Shown in pieces: positions 62,603 through 64,000 of a DNA stretch of 64,000 bases. Within the stretch, counting starts at the first letter, position 1. Each line of letters begins with the position of its first letter. The notes beneath the pieces are model-generated. The model did no database searches. It saw nothing but the letters and a program-made list of their open reading frames with translations, and was not told the DNA's origin. The translations under genes and the position numbers were made by a program. The DNA is from Fictibacillus fluitans (lineage in GTDB: Bacteria > Bacillota > Bacilli > Bacillales > Fictibacillaceae), in NCBI RefSeq assembly GCF_030418125.1, contig NZ_JAUHTR010000001.1, positions 186,001-250,000 of the forward strand, in the 5' to 3' direction.

Positions 62603-63085
62603 TCAACAAGGAATGAATTCTTCGAGGAGATCTGTATCCGGCGGAGTATGGCCCAGCAGTCTGCCTAACTTTACAATCTGTCCTTTATGATGAAACTCGT
62701 GAGTAGCTGTATGTGTAAACAGCCATAATGCCGTGATTTTCCACTCACCGCTCCTCATGGTAACTTGAACGATGTTATCCCAGTTTCCTTGAAACTCTCG
62801 TAGAAATTCAAGAACCAAATCATCCGTTTTTGCGAAAACCTTACGCATTTCCTGTACATTATGAATAGAATAGGGGTCTATTTCGGGAAGATTCTTTTCA
62901 AGTGCCCGGATCCCCAGCCATGTCCGGTAACAATCCGCTACATGAGCATGCAAGTTTCGAATGGAATCACCGCCAAATGCTTCTAATTCCTTTACGTAAT
63001 CTTCATGCGGTAACGTTTCGCAATAACGAAATAAAGTTTCCCGGGTCCGTTTGATCCAATCATACTGGCTTACGAATACATCCAT
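62603..63085 (-). CDS. DinB family protein
   Basis: A 160-aa four-helix-bundle protein. The three metal-binding histidines of the DinB/YfiT fold are visible in NLHAHVADCYRTW (about 47-59) and FTHTATHEFHHKGQIVKLGR (about 128-147). DinB-like proteins include thiol-dependent S-transferases (bacillithiol) and many of unknown role. ATG at 63085 follows AGGAGAC. Despite the name no damage-inducible box was seen. Confidence 0.88.
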   Translation of the reverse strand: MDVFVSQYDWIKRTRETLFRYCETLPHEDYVKELEAFGGDSIRNLHAHVADCYRTWLGIRALEKNLPEIDPYSIHNVQEMRKVFAKTDDLVLEFLREFQGNWDNIVQVTMRSGEWKITALWLFTHTATHEFHHKGQIVKLGRLLGHTPPDTDLLEEFIPC

Positions 63086-63339
63086 TTTTCGGTCTCCTTC
63101 TTAAACCAAATTTAATAGGTTTACCCCAACCTACTATTTCCCTGTGAAACGCTGAAAACCTCTTTGAAATTCAATAGGCAGAAGTCCCCCGTGCTTTTTA
63201 TCCAGAAACGTCGTTATCCATACAACTAATCTACCATAATCATCCAGACTGACAATGTATAATTATGTAAAATGATTCATTTTTTCTATTTTATGTAAAT
63301 GTTAATTGACCCCACTTATTACGGGTGCTACCCTTTCTT

Positions 63340-63353
63340 TGAAAACGATTACA
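63340..63353. promoter_or_regulatory. Exact cre (CcpA) match before the GH3 gene
   Basis: TGAAAACGATTACA fits TGWAANCGNTNWCA at every fixed position, 29 bp upstream of the GH3 start. TTGACC at 63306 could be a -35 element. The remaining part of the 296-bp gap (63086-63339) shows nothing else recognisable. In B. subtilis the cell-wall-recycling gene nagZ is likewise linked to amino-sugar use and late growth. Confidence 0.65.
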
Positions 63354-63381
63354 TTTTTATACACACAGGAGGGAACGTGTA

Positions 63382-64000
63382 ATGAAGAAGATGAGTGCTT
63401 TTATTGGTTCTGTGCTTATTGGCTCCACTCTCTTATTACCTCTCAGTGCAAGCGCCGGTCAATCAAACGGAAGTCCTGAACCAGCGAAGTCGCCTAAAGA
63501 CAAGGTTATCGAGCAAATTATGGCTAAAATGTCCGATAAGGAAAAGATTGGACAGCTTGTGATGCCTTCCACGCATGATAATAACAGTAAAATGCCGAAT
63601 GAGGACACCCGGAAACTTATCCAAAACTACAAAGCAGGTTCAGTTATCGTCTATGGGGCACGTGATGCCCGTACCACAGCCCAATATAATAATCAGCTGC
63701 AGCATTGGGCCGCCGACTCCTCACCTAAACTTCCTTTATTGATTTCAGCAGATCTTGAATTTGGGACAAAACAACACGTGACCGATGCCACGCCTTTTCC
63801 ACGGCAAATGGGAATCGGTGCCACACAACAAGAAAAAGCGGCTGAGGATGTGGCCAAGGTAACGGCGATTGAAGCAAAAGCAACAGGATTTAACTGGAAC
63901 TACTCCCCGGTTGCTGATGTGAATACGAACCCTGCCAATCCTGTCATCGGGGTACGGTCCTTCGGCGAAAAAACAAGCCTTGTCTCCAGCATGACTGCCG
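63382..64000 (+). CDS. Secreted GH3 beta-N-acetylhexosaminidase (NagZ-like), N-terminal part
   Basis: The 206 codons present run off the right edge. [20 protein letters not shown] plus LSASAG is a Sec signal peptide. The barrel begins with [15 protein letters not shown] (GH3 opening), [28 protein letters not shown] and [20 protein letters not shown], then GVRSFGEK, the substrate-binding block of GH3 enzymes of the NagZ/YbbD type. The His-Asp catalytic pair and nucleophile lie beyond the window. Such enzymes release GlcNAc from cell-wall muropeptides in Bacillus. ATG follows GGAGGGAACGTGTA. Confidence 0.88.
   Translation, partial: MKKMSAFIGSVLIGSTLLLPLSASAGQSNGSPEPAKSPKDKVIEQIMAKMSDKEKIGQLVMPSTHDNNSKMPNEDTRKLIQNYKAGSVIVYGARDARTTAQYNNQLQHWAADSSPKLPLLISADLEFGTKQHVTDATPFPRQMGIGATQQEKAAEDVAKVTAIEAKATGFNWNYSPVADVNTNPANPVIGVRSFGEKTSLVSSMTA

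Noticed and set aside
62603-63085. DinB-family gene as part of an SOS response
   Set aside because: No LexA-type box was seen upstream, and most DinB-fold proteins are not damage-inducible.
1-64000. tRNA or rRNA genes, CRISPR arrays, insertion sequences, phage genes
   Set aside because: None recognised on reading both strands; no transposase or integrase-like proteins, no regularly spaced repeats, no cloverleaf-type sequences were noticed.

Overview
The window is about 64 kb of a low-GC Gram-positive chromosome, most likely a spore-forming Bacillaceae (Bacillus, Fictibacillus or a close relative). The evidence is AGGAGG-type ribosome binding sites, frequent TTG/GTG starts, CcpA cre-like sites, a thermolysin-type protease, a TasA/camelysin gene behind SinR-like boxes, DUF2642 proteins and a YhjB/YhjC-like transporter pair. 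The genus cannot be fixed from sequence reading alone. No rRNA, tRNA, CRISPR array, insertion sequence or prophage was recognised.

Layout. 1-5.2 kb: the start of a secreted subtilase (-), then a four-gene cassette (DUF3311, sodium:solute symporter, amidohydrolase, C45 peptidase/acyltransferase). 5.2-36.1 kb is mostly a carbohydrate-utilisation region: (i) DUF624 protein, LacI regulator, LplB/LplC/LplA-type importer and a GH2 enzyme; (ii) on the minus strand LacI, solute-binding protein and two permeases; (iii) LacI divergent from a TRAP transporter (DctP-DctQ-DctM) with a GH31 enzyme; (iv) an ArsR-like regulator, a third ABC importer, a second GH2 and a GH1-like enzyme. None of the three ABC importers has its own ATPase gene here, so a shared MsmX-type ATPase elsewhere is implied. 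Embedded at 24.2-28.8 kb are a tautomerase, a decayed gene, a candidate small RNA, an M4 metalloprotease, a secreted coiled-coil protein, the TasA/CalY-like protein and a DoxX protein.

36.1-43.1 kb: two DUF2642 proteins divergent from a GT2-GT4-pyruvyltransferase operon (possibly a spore or cell-surface glycan), a free-standing LAGLIDADG endonuclease, a lipoprotein, and three tiny membrane-protein genes, one interrupted by a stop codon; two of them are divergent paralogues around a LexA-like box. 43.2-47.9 kb: a minus-strand operon for N-acyl-D-amino acid use (D-serine dehydratase/D-threonine aldolase-like enzyme, D-aminoacylase, RidA, symporter). 48.2-49.7 kb: a TagE-like glycosyltransferase.

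49.8-61.2 kb: a glycolate/lactate utilisation region on the minus strand: glycolate oxidase GlcE-GlcF-GlcD, malate synthase G, malic enzyme, an FAH-family protein, an IclR regulator and a lactate/glycolate permease. Together they would take up glycolate, oxidise it to glyoxylate, condense it with acetyl-CoA to malate and decarboxylate that to pyruvate. A shared 29-bp motif lies 16-23 bp before the start codons of glcE, glcB and the permease and is the best candidate for the regulator's operator. The window ends with housekeeping-type genes (a 54-aa ORF, NUDIX, methyltransferase, DinB) and the start of a secreted GH3 enzyme with an exact cre match upstream.

Most notable observations: the shared glycolate-region motif; a LacI gene whose only plausible start codon is ATA; SinR-like boxes before the TasA-like gene with no sipW nearby; a promoter-terminator unit with no ORF; and several small genes under 60 codons.
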